DNA of 64,000 nucleotides. Source: Seminavis robusta (taxonomy: Eukaryota; Bacillariophyta; Bacillariophyceae; Naviculales; Naviculaceae). The position numbers were made by a program, and so were the translations under genes. This document shows, one piece after another, positions 39,321 through 50,210 of this stretch. The stretch's first letter is position 1. Each line of letters starts with the position of its first letter. The stretch covers positions 1 through 64,000 of the forward strand of contig CAICTM010000292.1 of the NCBI GenBank assembly GCA_903772945.1, written 5' to 3'. Under the pieces are notes generated by a model. It ran no database searches. It worked only from the letters and a program-made list of their open reading frames with translations, and was not told where the DNA came from.

Positions 39321-41742
39321 CTAAACTGATGGTTTCGTGACGTCGGCATCATTGTGGATGACAAAATCATTCAATCCAGAAGACTCGAGGCGAAGGCCTT
39401 TCTCATTTGCCAAATGAAGAACGCAGATAAAATAGAACGGAAGAGTAACGTCACCTTGTGTCTTTGATTCCTCCAGGTCATTGACCGCTTCTTGGAACGA
39501 CAACCCATCCTGCAGCGAAGACACTTCCATGGATTCCCTGTCTGCGGTTTCATTGGGATCAATCTGCGTCTCAATCTCAGTCCATAGGTCGCGCTTGAGA
39601 CGACGCACATCCACTTTCTTGGCTATCGTAGCATAACCCACTTGGACACTCTTGGTATCGACTTTTCTAATCCGCTTGAGCTCTTCGGACACAAAGTCAT
39701 CGTCATCGTTGGCATCGTCTGCAAAGACAAAGCCACCACCGTCGTCGTCACCATCACCAAATCCGTCGTCGTCGTCCATAGCCATGCCTCCAAACATTTC
39801 GTTGGCTGTTGTGTCAAAACACACCGACTTGCGCGGTTTGGATCCTTTGCTGCTATCGTTGGAAACAGCAGGTTGCATGACAGTGTTTGGCCTGAGAAAC
39901 AGTCCAGCAAGAGTGTCGATGCCGATTCCCGAGTCAGGAGGTAGTAGATTGTCGATCTTGGTGTGCTTGGTAACAACTGCTTTCGAAAGCTGCAAGGGAT
40001 TGGATCCTCGCTTTCCCTTGGGTGGTTTTCGCAGCAGATCTTCCACGACAACCTTAGCTGTCAGGTCTACAGCGAAGTTGTCGTTTTTCTTCTTGCCTTT
40101 CTTGGATTTCGTAGTTTTCTTCTTCTTCCCTTTCGTTGCCGTGTCTTCTTTTCTCTTACGAGCTGGCTCGGTTCGTTTCCAGTGTGCTGAACCAGCCCAA
40201 AGGTTGCCCGACATGGACGTTTCCAAAGCTTGCGTATCAAAGAACTCGTACTCTCCAGCCCCCAAGCTCTTTCCAGAACAAATCGCATCAAGCATAACGT
40301 CTGCTTGGGACTGCCTCTTATCCTGTTGGCTGGTAGAACTGTAGGAGTCTCGAAAGCTGAGGGCTGAGAATCGTCCTTCGCTTTGGCTTTCATCGAGGTG
40401 TATAAAAGGCTCAAATCCTACGCCATCTTCATGATCGTCGTCGTCATCATCATCTCCACCACCAAAGTCATCAGGTGCAAACATTGGGGCTCCGTCGTCG
40501 TCGTCCTGCTCCTCCTCCGTTGCAAAGGAACGCCCCATGCTGGAACGCCTGCTTCGTTCCATGGCTTCCTGGTGAATGGACATGTCGGCTTCATTTTCCT
40601 CCTCCTGTGTACTTGCGTACCGCCTGGATGCTTTGTTTGTTGTGTCTACGAATCCCTCTTGCTTGAGCTCGGCAAACTGTTCCCTCAAGAAAGCCAATTG
40701 AGGCACCAAAGTCATGGACTCGATGGATGTTGAAGTTGTCTCCTCAATGTCACGTAGCTTTCCAACAAGTGAAGAAATGTCGACCATTCCTTCTTGCCTT
40801 GTGGATTCTTGTTGATCATCAGAGGCCGAAGAGTCCTGTTCGGCTCCATCTTCGTTGGATTCTGCTTTGGAGTCAAAGACAATGTTGCATCCATTGTCGC
40901 CCACGCCCAAGTTGACCAAGAGCAGACCCTTTGCGCCACCTTCGTCAAATGTTTTGGACATTTTGTGAAACAAGGGATCGATGTCAAATGCAGAATCGTG
41001 CTTGTTCATGTTGATATTCGCTACGGTACCACAAAAGTTGCATTTATAAAAAGAACAAGTGAGGGACTGATTTGCCAAAAGACGCAGTGTGGTTGCCTTC
41101 AATCTTACCAACATTGGTCTCCAACGTGCTACCAGAGCTTTTATTGGATCGGCCTGATGATGCAGCCTCTTGATCATTGTCATCTTCAGCACTGTCGCTG
41201 TTGGACTGCGTGGCTTCCGATTGGTTGGATTGCTTCTTCTTGTTTTTGGAGGACTCCTCGTTTTCAGTTCTGTTGAGATTGGCGAGTACCTTGTAGGAAG
41301 ACAAATGAACATCATCCACACGGTACGAGTAGATTTTGACCGAGGCATCTAGAGTGCAACTCGCCTTGGTGAAATTCACACGTTTCTCCTTGTTCCGTGA
41401 AGTGGTGGGGACGTTGGGGTCCACGTTCTCTTCGTCAATGTCGGCTGTTTTCTCTTCTTGATCTTCACCTAGAAACTTGTCGATATTCTCAATCAAACGC
41501 AGATTCCAACTATTGCTGGCATTGATGCGATTTTCGGCATTCATCCGAATGGCTCGCTTGTACATGTCACCCAGATGCTGATCGGACTCGACGACATTGT
41601 CTTCTTCGGCTTCTTCCTCCACTTCATCAATGTCTTCCATCAACCGACCAGTCAACCTAAGGAACCGTGCCGAAGAGCGACGACGACGTCTGCGCTGCTT
41701 CGGACGCGGCTGGTCCGAGTTGTTGCCATCATCCAGGTCCAT
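39321..41742 (-). CDS. Condensin complex subunit 2 (CAP-H / Barren / Brn1 kleisin)
   Basis: Two exons: 41742-41109 and 41020-39321, with an 88-bp intron GTAAGA...ACCGTAG. The product is about 777 aa. N-terminal kleisin features are intact: SARFLRLTGRL, WNLRLIENIDKFL, NFTKASCTLDASVKIYSYRVDDVH, then STLETNV spliced to ANINMNKHDSAFDIDPLFHKMSKTFDEGGAKGLLLVNL. This is the diagnostic CAP-H block (FD.DPLF.K....FDEGG..GLLL). Long acidic Asp runs and a Lys-rich block (KGKKKKTTKSKKGKKK) fill the centre. The C-terminal winged-helix region (VDVRRLKRDLWTEIE, FYFICVLHLANEKGL) would contact SMC2/SMC4. It acts in mitotic chromosome compaction. Confidence 0.93.
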
Positions 41743-42052
41743 TGTTCCGACTTTCTCAGCTTGCTTTTGTTCCTTCCTTTGAGGGTGTTTTCTCTTGGGT
41801 GCTTGGTCCCTTCACCGTTTGGTTTTGGTTTGAAAAGCTAATGTTTTCAAAGGACGTTTCCAAGACTTAACTGTCACATTTATCCTCTCTTTGTCTCTTA
41901 GGGTTAACCTGAGACGTGGTTCCCTCCAAACCAAAAACAATGACAAAACAGCATATCGCTCTCTTCTCTCATCATAGCAGCAGACAATCCTTGCCTTTTG
42001 GTTTGGATAGCTACTAACTTCCTATTGCCTTTGCCATTTCCACTGCTGCACC
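41743..42052. promoter_or_regulatory. Divergent promoter region (CAP-H / MYND gene)
   Basis: 310 bp between divergent ATGs; no clear motif. Confidence 0.4.
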
Positions 42053-43606
42053 ATGCCCTCGAAGAAGCGCACAAGCAAAAATAAGGAGAAGAAGTCTTCC
42101 AAAAAGGAGGAGGCGACCGCTGAGAACATCCATAATGGGCCCAAGATGGACGCTTGGACGCTCTCCAAGAAACTACCAGCTGTGGCCAATGCCATCCGCG
42201 AGGGACGCATGAAACCAAAGGAACTTGCCAAGGTTGTGGAGAAAGCAACCGCAGAAAGCCTATTGGCACAACTAAGCAAACATTTGCCGGATCGCCTCAA
42301 AGGCGGCAACGCTCCTATCAAAAGAGTTCAAGAGTTGAATATCATGACAGGGGGCGACGATTTGCTGTGTGATCTATGCCGCATGGCTTGTGGCAATAAC
42401 ACTCGTTTGCAACATGCTTTTGCTCACGATTTTTTTTGGCAGCCAAGATTGGCGAGACAAGGTTCAAAATCAGTTTAGCATGGACGGTCCGGCTATCACT
42501 GACATTGGAGACTGCAACTTGATTTTCTTCGTCGTCTACCCAGCCTATCAACGCGCCTGTGAAAAGTGGAAACCTGTCATTGAAGCAGAATTCAAACGGC
42601 TTCTGAGTGAAATCTGCGTTACAATGCGCCTCACATAGTGTTTATCACCATTTGTGCTGAAATCATTTACCGCAACAAGAACTTCAGCCTGGAACATTTG
42701 TGTTGTGATATCGCCTATACTAAAAGCTTGGAAGGCCTCGACAAGAAACTGGAAGCTTCGGCTCGAGGAGTGAAAAAAGGACGGGATACAATCCGTCAGC
42801 AATGCTGGGAGTGCGGACAGCATGCCAAAGCTTACAAATGCACACTCTGTGCGGCTGCTCGCTATTGTTCGAAGGAGTGCCAAAAGCAGAGCTGGAAAAC
42901 TGGGCACAGAGGTGCTTGTGCCGATTTGAAAACAATATATGAACGATTCACGAGCAACCTGCAACGTGTGGATCAAGCAATGGCGCTCCAACAGGAAGAG
43001 TGCGAGCATCCACTCTGCGACGGTTGCACTCTTCAACCTGCGGGCGCCAAAGATTTCTCGTTGATACCCGCCATGTTGTCGGGGCAGAGCTTGCCAGTCC
43101 AACCAGATCCAACGGGTGGGATTACGATTGACCACATGTACAAGAGCCTGGCCCATGTTGTCAGCGGACGCTCTCATTGGATGTTTCCCAATGTGTTTAG
43201 CATGCCGTTGGAGGACTATCTCAGCTGCACTGTTTTGGAACGAGGCGAGAACTGGGAGGTGAAATATGTCAAATTTGGTCTGCTATTTCTCGCGGCTGAT
43301 ATCGAAACCATCCCCGCTCGCACTTTGGACTCCTGGATTGATTGTGCCAAAGGCACTCTCCGCAAGCTGTCCGAAACTGGAGAGCTGATGCCCGTGGAAC
43401 GTTTCATTGGCCTCTACCATCGGTTTGGCTTAGCCACTCAGGAGGGATATGAGGACCCATCGTCGCGCTTGAAGTCCGTGGCCAAGTCCATGACAATAAT
43501 GATGAAGTGCTTTCACAAGACAAATGTGCTTGATGACGACAAGCTGCAAGCAGAGATGGCTGATTTTGATGCTGATGATGACGACGACGATGACGGCAAC
43601 TGGTAA
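42053..43606 (+). CDS. MYND zinc-finger protein, reading frame broken by two compensating frameshifts
   Basis: Starts at an ATG at 42053 (ACCATGCCCTCG) with a Lys-rich N-terminus. The frame stops at 42478, but protein-like sequence continues in the +1-shifted frame from an 8-T run (42429-42436) to about 42610 (GSQDWRDKV...YQRACEKWKPVIEAEFKRLL). It then returns to the first frame (RYNAPHIVFITICAEIIY) to the stop at 43606. One extra T and one missing base about 175 bp later would restore a protein of about 517 aa. The MYND finger is at 42815-42935: CWECGQHAKAYKC, then CAAARYCSKECQKQSW and H-x3-C. All eight ligands are present. MYND fingers bind Pro-rich peptides. The C-terminal 200 residues are of a type found in diatom MYND proteins and end in an Asp run. 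It could be a recent pseudogene or an assembly error. Confidence 0.8.
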
Positions 43607-44172
43607 GGGTAGACCAGATTCGGCATTGCGTTCTGAACGGAAACGTCACCTAAGTGAGGAATGATTGATTATGTGAACGGAGACACGCATGAATGATGCA
43701 AGGACCATTTTATCTTGTATCTTATATAATAATAAAAATGTTCAACACACTTTTGATCTGTACCGTACACTCAGAATCGAATGATAATCTACACCGGCAG
43801 CCTCCCTCCTTTTCGTTGCCTCTCCTTGACCACCACCAAATCCCTTGTCGTTGCATAAGTGAGTGTGTTTCTTTGGCTGAGACTGATTTGATTCGATTCG
43901 AGTATCTCGTTCTCGCACTCTCGCGTTTCTCTATGGCTGTTTCTTGTCAATGCAAACACGGCGGTGAAAGAACTACCGTACCATGGCCAAGAAGACTACT
44001 GCGTGGATTGTAAAGTCTCCATTACAGATTGAGTTGAATCGAATGATCATAGTTTGTTGCAAGTTTTTTAAAACCATCGTGCATGGATTTGACACTATTA
44101 AAGACTCCATCGTACCGTACATCAATGTTGCAGATTGCATTGAAGCTTCAATTTAGGTACAGTACTCGTAAT
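43607..44172. other. Convergent intergenic spacer
   Basis: 566 bp. A GATTTGATTCGATTCGAGT cluster lies at 43885-43903 and several ACCGTAC words are present. No gene. Confidence 0.5.
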
Positions 44173-45132
44173 TTATTCCTTTTTTGGTTTTTTCTTTTTG
44201 CCCCCACCTTCTTTGGCAGAGCCACTCTTTTTCCCCGTATTCTTGTCGTCATCATCGGTCGGGGAAAATGCAAATTCCAAGAGTGTCAATATCAAAGCTG
44301 CCAACATCCAAATTCGAATTTCATTACTACAAGGAAATGGCAATGGCGTGTTGGGCATGTCAAAAAAGTCGTGTTCAACCGGAGGTGGTTTGGTTTGTTT
44401 GGCCGTCAAGAATTCGTATTCAAAGGGCACGCGTCGTGTTTCCCCGGCGGCGTGTACGGAAATGGCTCCCGTGGCCACGGCATTGTTGTATGCTTTGTCA
44501 AAGAATTCGTCGTTGAGTTTGGTGGCGGCAATGCAGAGCGTGGGATCTTCCACACTGGGACAGAGGGAGCGCGTGAGTGGCCCGGATGCTTCATTGTTGC
44601 GAATGGCCGCCTGCGTAGGACCGGATCGTTTGTCAGCGACAAAATCCAAGTGTTCGATCGATTGGAGTTGGACTGCGTCCTTGTTATTATCATTTTTGGG
44701 ACGGAAACACAACGTCATGACGGCTCCAGGAGGTAGTCGACCCGCACGGTTGTCCCGTTCTCCTCGGGGTGCCTGACATTCGAAAACGTCCAATTCAAAC
44801 AAGGAATCGTCAATTGGTTCTTCTTCTTCCTCTTCTTCCACAGGTGGTTCTTCCTCCACTACAGGTGGTGTTTCTTCTTCCTTAACAGGTGGTGATTCTT
44901 CTTGTACTGCCGGCGGTGGCTCTTCCTCTTCCACTACAGCTTCTTCTTGTGGAGGATTTTCCTCCTCCTGCTGTTGTGGTGGCACTGGGTCTTCTTGAGG
45001 AGTGTCTTCCGCATGCTCCTGGTGCTGAATCGGCTCCTGCTCGCCTTCATCAGCTCCTACTGGCATCACCATCAGAGATGACGACGCCAGGAGAACGAGC
45101 AACAGAACGGAACGTCGAAATCTTTGTCTCAT
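44173..45132 (-). CDS. ER/secretory type I membrane protein with acidic PE-rich region
   Basis: Start at an ATG at 45132 (319 aa), chosen because a signal peptide follows immediately: RRSVLLLVLLASSSLMVMPVGA|DEG. The long upstream open frame lacks sense. Residues 27-125 are almost entirely Glu/Pro/Gln (EEEEPPPAVQEESPPVKEEE). A folded luminal domain of about 150 aa with four or five Cys follows (FECQAP, MTLCFRP, RSLCPSV, TLCIAAT). One C-terminal transmembrane helix (IRIWMLAALILTLLEFAF) precedes a Lys-rich cytosolic tail ending KKKKPKKE, which resembles a dilysine-type ER retrieval signal. The function is unknown. Confidence 0.75.
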   Translation of the reverse strand: MRQRFRRSVLLLVLLASSSLMVMPVGADEGEQEPIQHQEHAEDTPQEDPVPPQQQEEENPPQEEAVVEEEEPPPAVQEESPPVKEEETPPVVEEEPPVEEEEEEEPIDDSLFELDVFECQAPRGERDNRAGRLPPGAVMTLCFRPKNDNNKDAVQLQSIEHLDFVADKRSGPTQAAIRNNEASGPLTRSLCPSVEDPTLCIAATKLNDEFFDKAYNNAVATGAISVHAAGETRRVPFEYEFLTAKQTKPPPVEHDFFDMPNTPLPFPCSNEIRIWMLAALILTLLEFAFSPTDDDDKNTGKKSGSAKEGGGKKKKPKKE

Positions 45133-45252
45133 CTTGTACTTCTTTGTGTTTGTTTTGGGAAGGAAGAAGGGAGGAGGAGTGAGGCTGCGCTTTGGTTGTT
45201 TTGCTGGTTGTTTTTGGAAGGACGGGAGCAACGACGAAAAGATCGCGTGTGA

Positions 45253-45290
45253 AAAGATCTTTCCCGCCATGAATCACTAACGTGACCAGA
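45253..45290 (+). repeat. 38-bp repeat shared with 48160-48197, copy 1
   Basis: AAAGATCTTTCCC(G/A)CCAT(G/A)AATCACTAACGTGACC(A/G)GA is present here and at 48160-48197 with three differences. This copy is about 120 bp upstream of the minus-strand gene start at 45132. It contains AACGTGAC, a possible bZIP-type ACGTG core. Confidence 0.8.
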
Positions 45291-45431
45291 CACGGCTTTC
45301 TCATCTCGAAAGAAGAAGGCTTTTCCTTGCCGTGCGGTACTAGTACGGTACCGGTACCGGTACGGGTACGATTTTAGCAAAAAGTTTTCCTTGCCCCTCC
45401 CCTCTAGCCCTGGCTCTCTTTTTACACCGCA

Positions 45432-45547
45432 GAAAACCAATGAGCAGGCCAGAAGAAGGAGATGCCAGGCAGGGGGGGACAAAGACTGTCTTCCGTAGAT
45501 AATCCACCTACTCTAAAACCCCCTTCATTGCCTGCTCATTGGTTTTC
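45432..45547. repeat. Hairpin element with perfect 18-bp inverted arms
   Basis: GAAAACCAATGAGCAGGC (45432-45449) is exactly complementary to GCCTGCTCATTGGTTTTC (45530-45547), with an 80-bp loop. The arms contain CCAAT. It may be a tiny MITE or a paired promoter element. Confidence 0.75.
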
Positions 45548-45932
45548 ATTCCTTGCCCGCTGGACCTTTGCTCACAACTGCTTCACCCCGACCGGTGGTA
45601 GGTACAGGTAGTCCCCTCTATCACATCGTAGACATTCCCGTTCACTTTCCTTGCTGGATCGTATTGATTGCTTCAGCTGTTCCAACTGGCTCGTAGTTAT
45701 GATTGTATGTTTGGGTTGGGATACGATAGTCATGAGTTCTATGTACGGTACCGTTAGGGGTACAATATGTATAGTTTTCCTGGTTTTCTTCGGCCCAAGG
45801 TCGTCTTTTTGGTTGCTTGTAAGTAGGGGGTCTTGTTGGATGACTCGACTCATCCGGAACGAATTTGTTGTGAACGTGGCGATGCGAAACAGCATTGTTC
45901 CAACCAGACACAAGCAACAGATAAGTTGTTGC

Positions 45933-47805
45933 TCACTCTTGCTCTTGTTTCTGTGTAGAAAAACTCCGGGCCGGATCTGTTCTAGCCGAATCCTTCATGT
46001 GTTCCACTTCATCTCGAAGCTGCTCGACGATGTAGCGCTCGTTTGCAGCCTCGGACCATATAGGAAGAGCTTCCCGCATTTGTCCTCGACAAGCGAGAAC
46101 AAGACCCACCACAACACAAACACAAACAATTTCCACGAGGTCCATGAAACCCATACCAGACCCAATAGTTGAAAGAATCAGTGGACAAGAGACGTAGCTG
46201 ACAGTCGTTAGGCCGATGCACTCTCGCGTCTGCTCGTTGCACGCAAATCTCGAGTGTTCCGGGCAGCTCGTAGACCCATAATCATCACAAGAGAATCCTG
46301 GAAGGACACACCGGACCCAAGCTGGCCGATGCTCCCGAGCAACGTTGGGCGGCACAGACTCCCAGGCGTGATTAATAATCTGTATCTCTCTTTCAAGCGC
46401 TAGCTTTTCTCCGAGACCACCTGGTTGCTCTTCACCAAAAACTGAAAATGTAGGAACAAAACATGCTTCTTTCACTTTGGCTTGATCGCAGGCAGAAAAG
46501 TTTCCACGTTCCAGGGAACTCATGACAACAATTGGACTGCGGGTATAGAGAGTAAAGTTGTTCCAGTTGATTTCTTCCTGAAGCGTCCCATTGGCAGTGT
46601 GCGAGTCAAGAGTACAGTTTGGATTGTTGGACTCTTTCTTGTGGTATTCGACCAGGCATGTTGGATTTGCGAGATACGTTTCCCGGTGCACATACCCCAG
46701 AAAATCGTAATTATTGGTGACGAACGAACAAAAACACTCCATTCGGGAAGCGACCGGCTGGGCATAGACTTCAACTTCTGCCACAACCGCCGCCCAACCA
46801 ATGAAACTGCCATCCAATTCGTTACAATAGCGAGCGCACTCGTGTATGTATGCATTTTCTCGGAGAACGTATCGGGCGAAATCACGGAAACCATGTCTGG
46901 GTGTTTGATAGGGCAAGCCGCCTGTGACACCAGTCCAGATATCGGAAATATTGTAAGCCGAGAAATCTTCGAGTCTGAGCTCATCGGCACCAGTGGTGAA
47001 GTTGAAGACACCAAACTCTTGGTCGAGGCTATTGTTTTTGAAAGAGGTTAGTGTATTCCTCGTCGAGCGAAGAAGAAACACAGAGCCCCTGACCTTTCAG
47101 AGGATCAAACGTTTCTTTGAGTGATTCTGGGGGCACATCCGAGCTGACGATGGAACTGCTGGGGACACAACTCTGCTGGGTGAATACCGTGAATACAACC
47201 ACAAATGCAACCTTGAGCAGAGAGATAGAGAACGCAACTGCCAAAGCAGTGAGATAGGGAAAGCGACGGATAAGATCCACCGACTTGATTTGACGGATCA
47301 TAATGTCCGAGAAGCCCCCGCAAACTCTTGCCACCATGCTCTTTTCCGTGGGATCTCCTTGGGTATCCTCGGTTTGCAACTGGGATGGAGCTTCCTTTGG
47401 AGCTTGATTATCCATACCGGTACCGGTACCGGTATTAATAGTGGTGCGGTCGTCGATGGCCTGGATACGGTCGAGAACGTTCTTGTATCTTTCGCTATGG
47501 CTCTCGATAGCACGTTCGTGTTTGTCAGTGAGAAGGGCAATTTTCTCCTCCATCAAACGCACCTCGCTGGCCAACTCCCGGGCGCTCTTGCTCTTCGTGT
47601 ATCCCTCGGCTTCAGACAACTCAGACAGCTCGATCAACTGGTTCTCCCTGGACCTCTCGTAGGAGTTCTTGCTCATAGTGAAGCATAAGCCCTCTGCATC
47701 CATAGTGTTGTTTGGATCTTTCGTTGAAGCGCTGGACGTTGTCAAAGCAATTGCACTCAAAGTGATATTGGTGTTTATAGTGAAAAATATAATGAGACTT
47801 GCCAT
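45933..47805 (-). CDS. Multi-pass hypothetical membrane protein with coiled coil and Cys-rich ectodomain
   Basis: I join two open frames through a 76-bp GT-AG intron: exon 1 47805-47094, exon 2 47017-45933 (donor AAAG|GTCAGG, acceptor CCAAG|AGTTT). The product is about 598 aa. The start at 47805 is followed by a hydrophobic N-terminus (SLIIFFTINTNITLSAIAL); Met at 47703 is an alternative start. Next comes a coiled coil (SARELASEVRLMEEKIALL...), a TGTGTG tract from the GGTACC repeat, and a transmembrane helix (YLTALAVAFSISLLKVAFVVVFTVF). A large ectodomain with about 15 Cys and several N-glycosylation sites follows, then a second helix (LVEIVCVCVVVGLVLAC) and a cytosolic tail. No family recognised. 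The splice is inferred from frame continuity. Confidence 0.65.
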
Positions 47806-48329
47806 CCAGGATCTTTGATCTGAGACTTGCCATCAACGATCTAGCTAGTACGGGTACAGTACCGGTACGATAACCAGAACCTACCTCGCACCGGTACCAG
47901 TACCGCGGAAGACAAATATCGCTAATCAGTCCCGAGTAACCCACTCTCCTGATTCCTGATATCTCTTTTTGGGGATCTTGGGTTGAAGATCGGGAAATCT
48001 GGGATTTCTTGTTCAAAGAACCATAAGGACGTTTCGGAAAATGGATCTCGATTGTCCCCATCTACCAGTACTAGTTAGATATCTTTGGAAATCTCGCACG
48101 TTCTCATCATGTCACACCCCCGGTTTCCGTGACTCACCGGTAGCTTGCGCCCACGCGGCAAAGATCTTTCCCACCATAAATCACTAACGTGACCGGACTG
48201 CCTGGAATCATTTTTTGCCTGATGGCCACCCATCATCTCGCCTCGGAAGTTGATTCGATTCGATTCACAAGATCTGCGGTTTCAGCAGTCAGTTTCATTA
48301 CTTCTGGCTAGTTGAGCTAATCAAGAACA
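47806..48329. promoter_or_regulatory. Divergent promoter region with GTACCGGTAC motifs and shared 38-bp repeat
   Basis: 524 bp between divergent starts. It contains GTACCGGTAC at 47859-47868, ACCGGTACC at 47890-47898, copy 2 of the 38-bp repeat at 48160-48197, and GATTCGATTCGATTC at 48251-48265. Confidence 0.55.
48160..48197 (+). repeat. 38-bp repeat, copy 2
   Basis: Counterpart of 45253-45290, here 133-170 bp upstream of the plus-strand start at 48330. Confidence 0.8.
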
Positions 48330-48506
48330 ATGAAGGTCCGATCAACCAGTTGGGATGGGATGAGCCTACTAATGAGTGTCCTGATGCTGTCAATGAACCT
48401 CCCCTTGAAGAGAGTCTCTTGCTTTTCGTTGGTTCATTCCGTTTCCAAAAGAACAACGCTCCACAATCATAACATCAAGTCTGTCCTCCACCAATCGACA
48501 CGGTCT

Positions 48507-48540
<34 letters not shown>

Positions 48541-49937
48541 CTGCAGCAGATGTCTCTGTAACGATTGCTCCACCGCCCGTACTCACAACCTCGGATTCGC
48601 CCGTGATTCTTCTCAAACACTCACGACAATCCAAAGCGTTTCGCAATGGAAATCAACTCGTCTTTCAAGGATCCATTCAAAAGGGAAATGCCACCGTGGG
48701 AACACTAGTAGAAGTGGCCGTCGAGAATAAGATTAAGAAACACAAGGACAAGGACAAACAAGACAGCAACAACAACAACAATATTAAGCCTCTCTCTATT
48801 GGATGGGGAGTCTTCAATCCCAACAGTCTCTACCGAGTACGTATTCTCTGTCATCGCTATCTCCAGCCCAAACTCTATCAATCCATTATCGACCAAAAGG
48901 ACGATTGGACGGCCGAAGAGACGTTGGCCATGATTCTACGTCATCAGTTCCAAGCAGCCCTGAAAAAGCGACAAGCTCTCAGCCTCACCAACAATCACGC
49001 TATCACTTCCATGTATCGCTTGGTCAATGGAGAAGGAGATTCTCTATCGGGGCTCCAAGTCGATGTGATTAACCAGGACCATATCGTCATTCAAAGTTCG
49101 GCCGCCTGGTGTGAGATTCACAAAGAGATCATTCTCGAAACATTCCAGCAAGTCATGCCCTGTCCCAATCTCATTTGGAAAGTCGCAGAATCCAGGCTCA
49201 AACAAGATGGATACCCTTCGCCGCCACAGCAAACACAACCAGACGACAACGATCATCACGAACCAGTTCTGGCATTGGAAAATGGCGTCACTTTTCAAAC
49301 GTTCCCTACGGAACTGGGACAAAAGACGGGTGTCTATTGCGATCAACGAGAAAATCGACACACACTCGCACAATACACACATGGCAAGACCGTCTTGGAT
49401 TTGTGTTGCTACCACGGGGGATTCAGTCTCACGGCCATCCTACAGGGAGGAGCCACCAAGGCCGTCGGCGTCGACAGCAGTGCCGCTGCCATTGACATTG
49501 CGATGGAAAATGCTCGCATCAATCAGTGTGCCGACAAGGTTTCATTCCAACAAGCGGATATTACCGAGTTCATGCAGCAACAACAGCAACAGCAGTATTA
49601 TGACGTGGTCGTCTTGGATCCACCAAAATTGGCACCCACCGCCAAAGGTTTGGATCGAGCCAGTCGCAAGTATCACGCGCTCAATCGAGATGCCATCAAA
49701 TTGGTCAACCCTACCGACGGAGGATTGCTCATGACCTGCACTTGTTCGGCTGCCATGACACAACAAGATGGAGGACAGTACTTTTTGGAAATGGTGGCCA
49801 GGGCAGCAATGTCGGCGGGACGACAAGTGACACTCATGAGCAAGCATGGAGCCGCTTCCTGTCATACTCAGTCACCGATATCAAGCCCAGCAGGAGCCTA
49901 TCTAACGGCCGCTCTCTTTTTTGTGCATCCTCTATAA
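48330..49937 (+). CDS. RlmI-like SAM-dependent RNA methyltransferase, probably organellar
   Basis: An intronless gene for 535 aa. The middle and C-terminus follow the bacterial RlmI (23S rRNA m5C) / COG1092 family: YRLVNGEGDSLSGLQVDVINQDHIVIQ, QKTGVYCDQRENR, motif I VLDLCCYHGGFSLTA, VGVDSSAAAIDIAMENA, motif IV VLDPPKLAP and the TCTCS region near the C-terminus. A GWGVFNPNSLYRVRIL stretch matches the family's N-terminal PUA-like part. The leader has a hydrophobic segment (MSLLMSVLMLSMNL), then SCFSLVHSVSKRTT and a Ser run from an AGC microsatellite (48509-48538). This could be a diatom plastid presequence (Phe after the signal) or a mitochondrial one. It most likely methylates organellar rRNA. 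A Gln run near residue 415 is low complexity inside the domain. Confidence 0.88.
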
Positions 49938-50210
49938 GTATTAATCATACCGTACAATAAAAGCAATCAACAATCATCGTGGCACTGGGTAGTTGTGTAA
50001 CTGATAACTGTATATATAGTGGGGCACTACCAATCCACGAGTATGGCTTTCTAGAGCAAAGGATTGTGGCTGCTGGCTAATAGAAGCGAAGGAGCTATAT
50101 CGTTACTGCAAACCTGTCCCTCGCTATTAGAGGTTACTACTGTAGAGTGACCATGCAGTCGCCGCACAATCATAGCCGAGCAAGACATGGAAACTCACTC
50201 TCGTCACTCT
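49938..50210. other. Convergent intergenic spacer
   Basis: 273 bp, no features seen. Confidence 0.4.

Larger units (their letters stand above)
45133..45932. promoter_or_regulatory. Upstream region with GGTACC microsatellite, 38-bp shared repeat and a hairpin
   Basis: Holds copy 1 of a 38-bp repeat (45253-45290), the GGTACCGGTACCGGTAC run at 45347-45365, and an 18-bp inverted repeat (45432-45449 / 45530-45547). Otherwise no gene. Confidence 0.6.
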
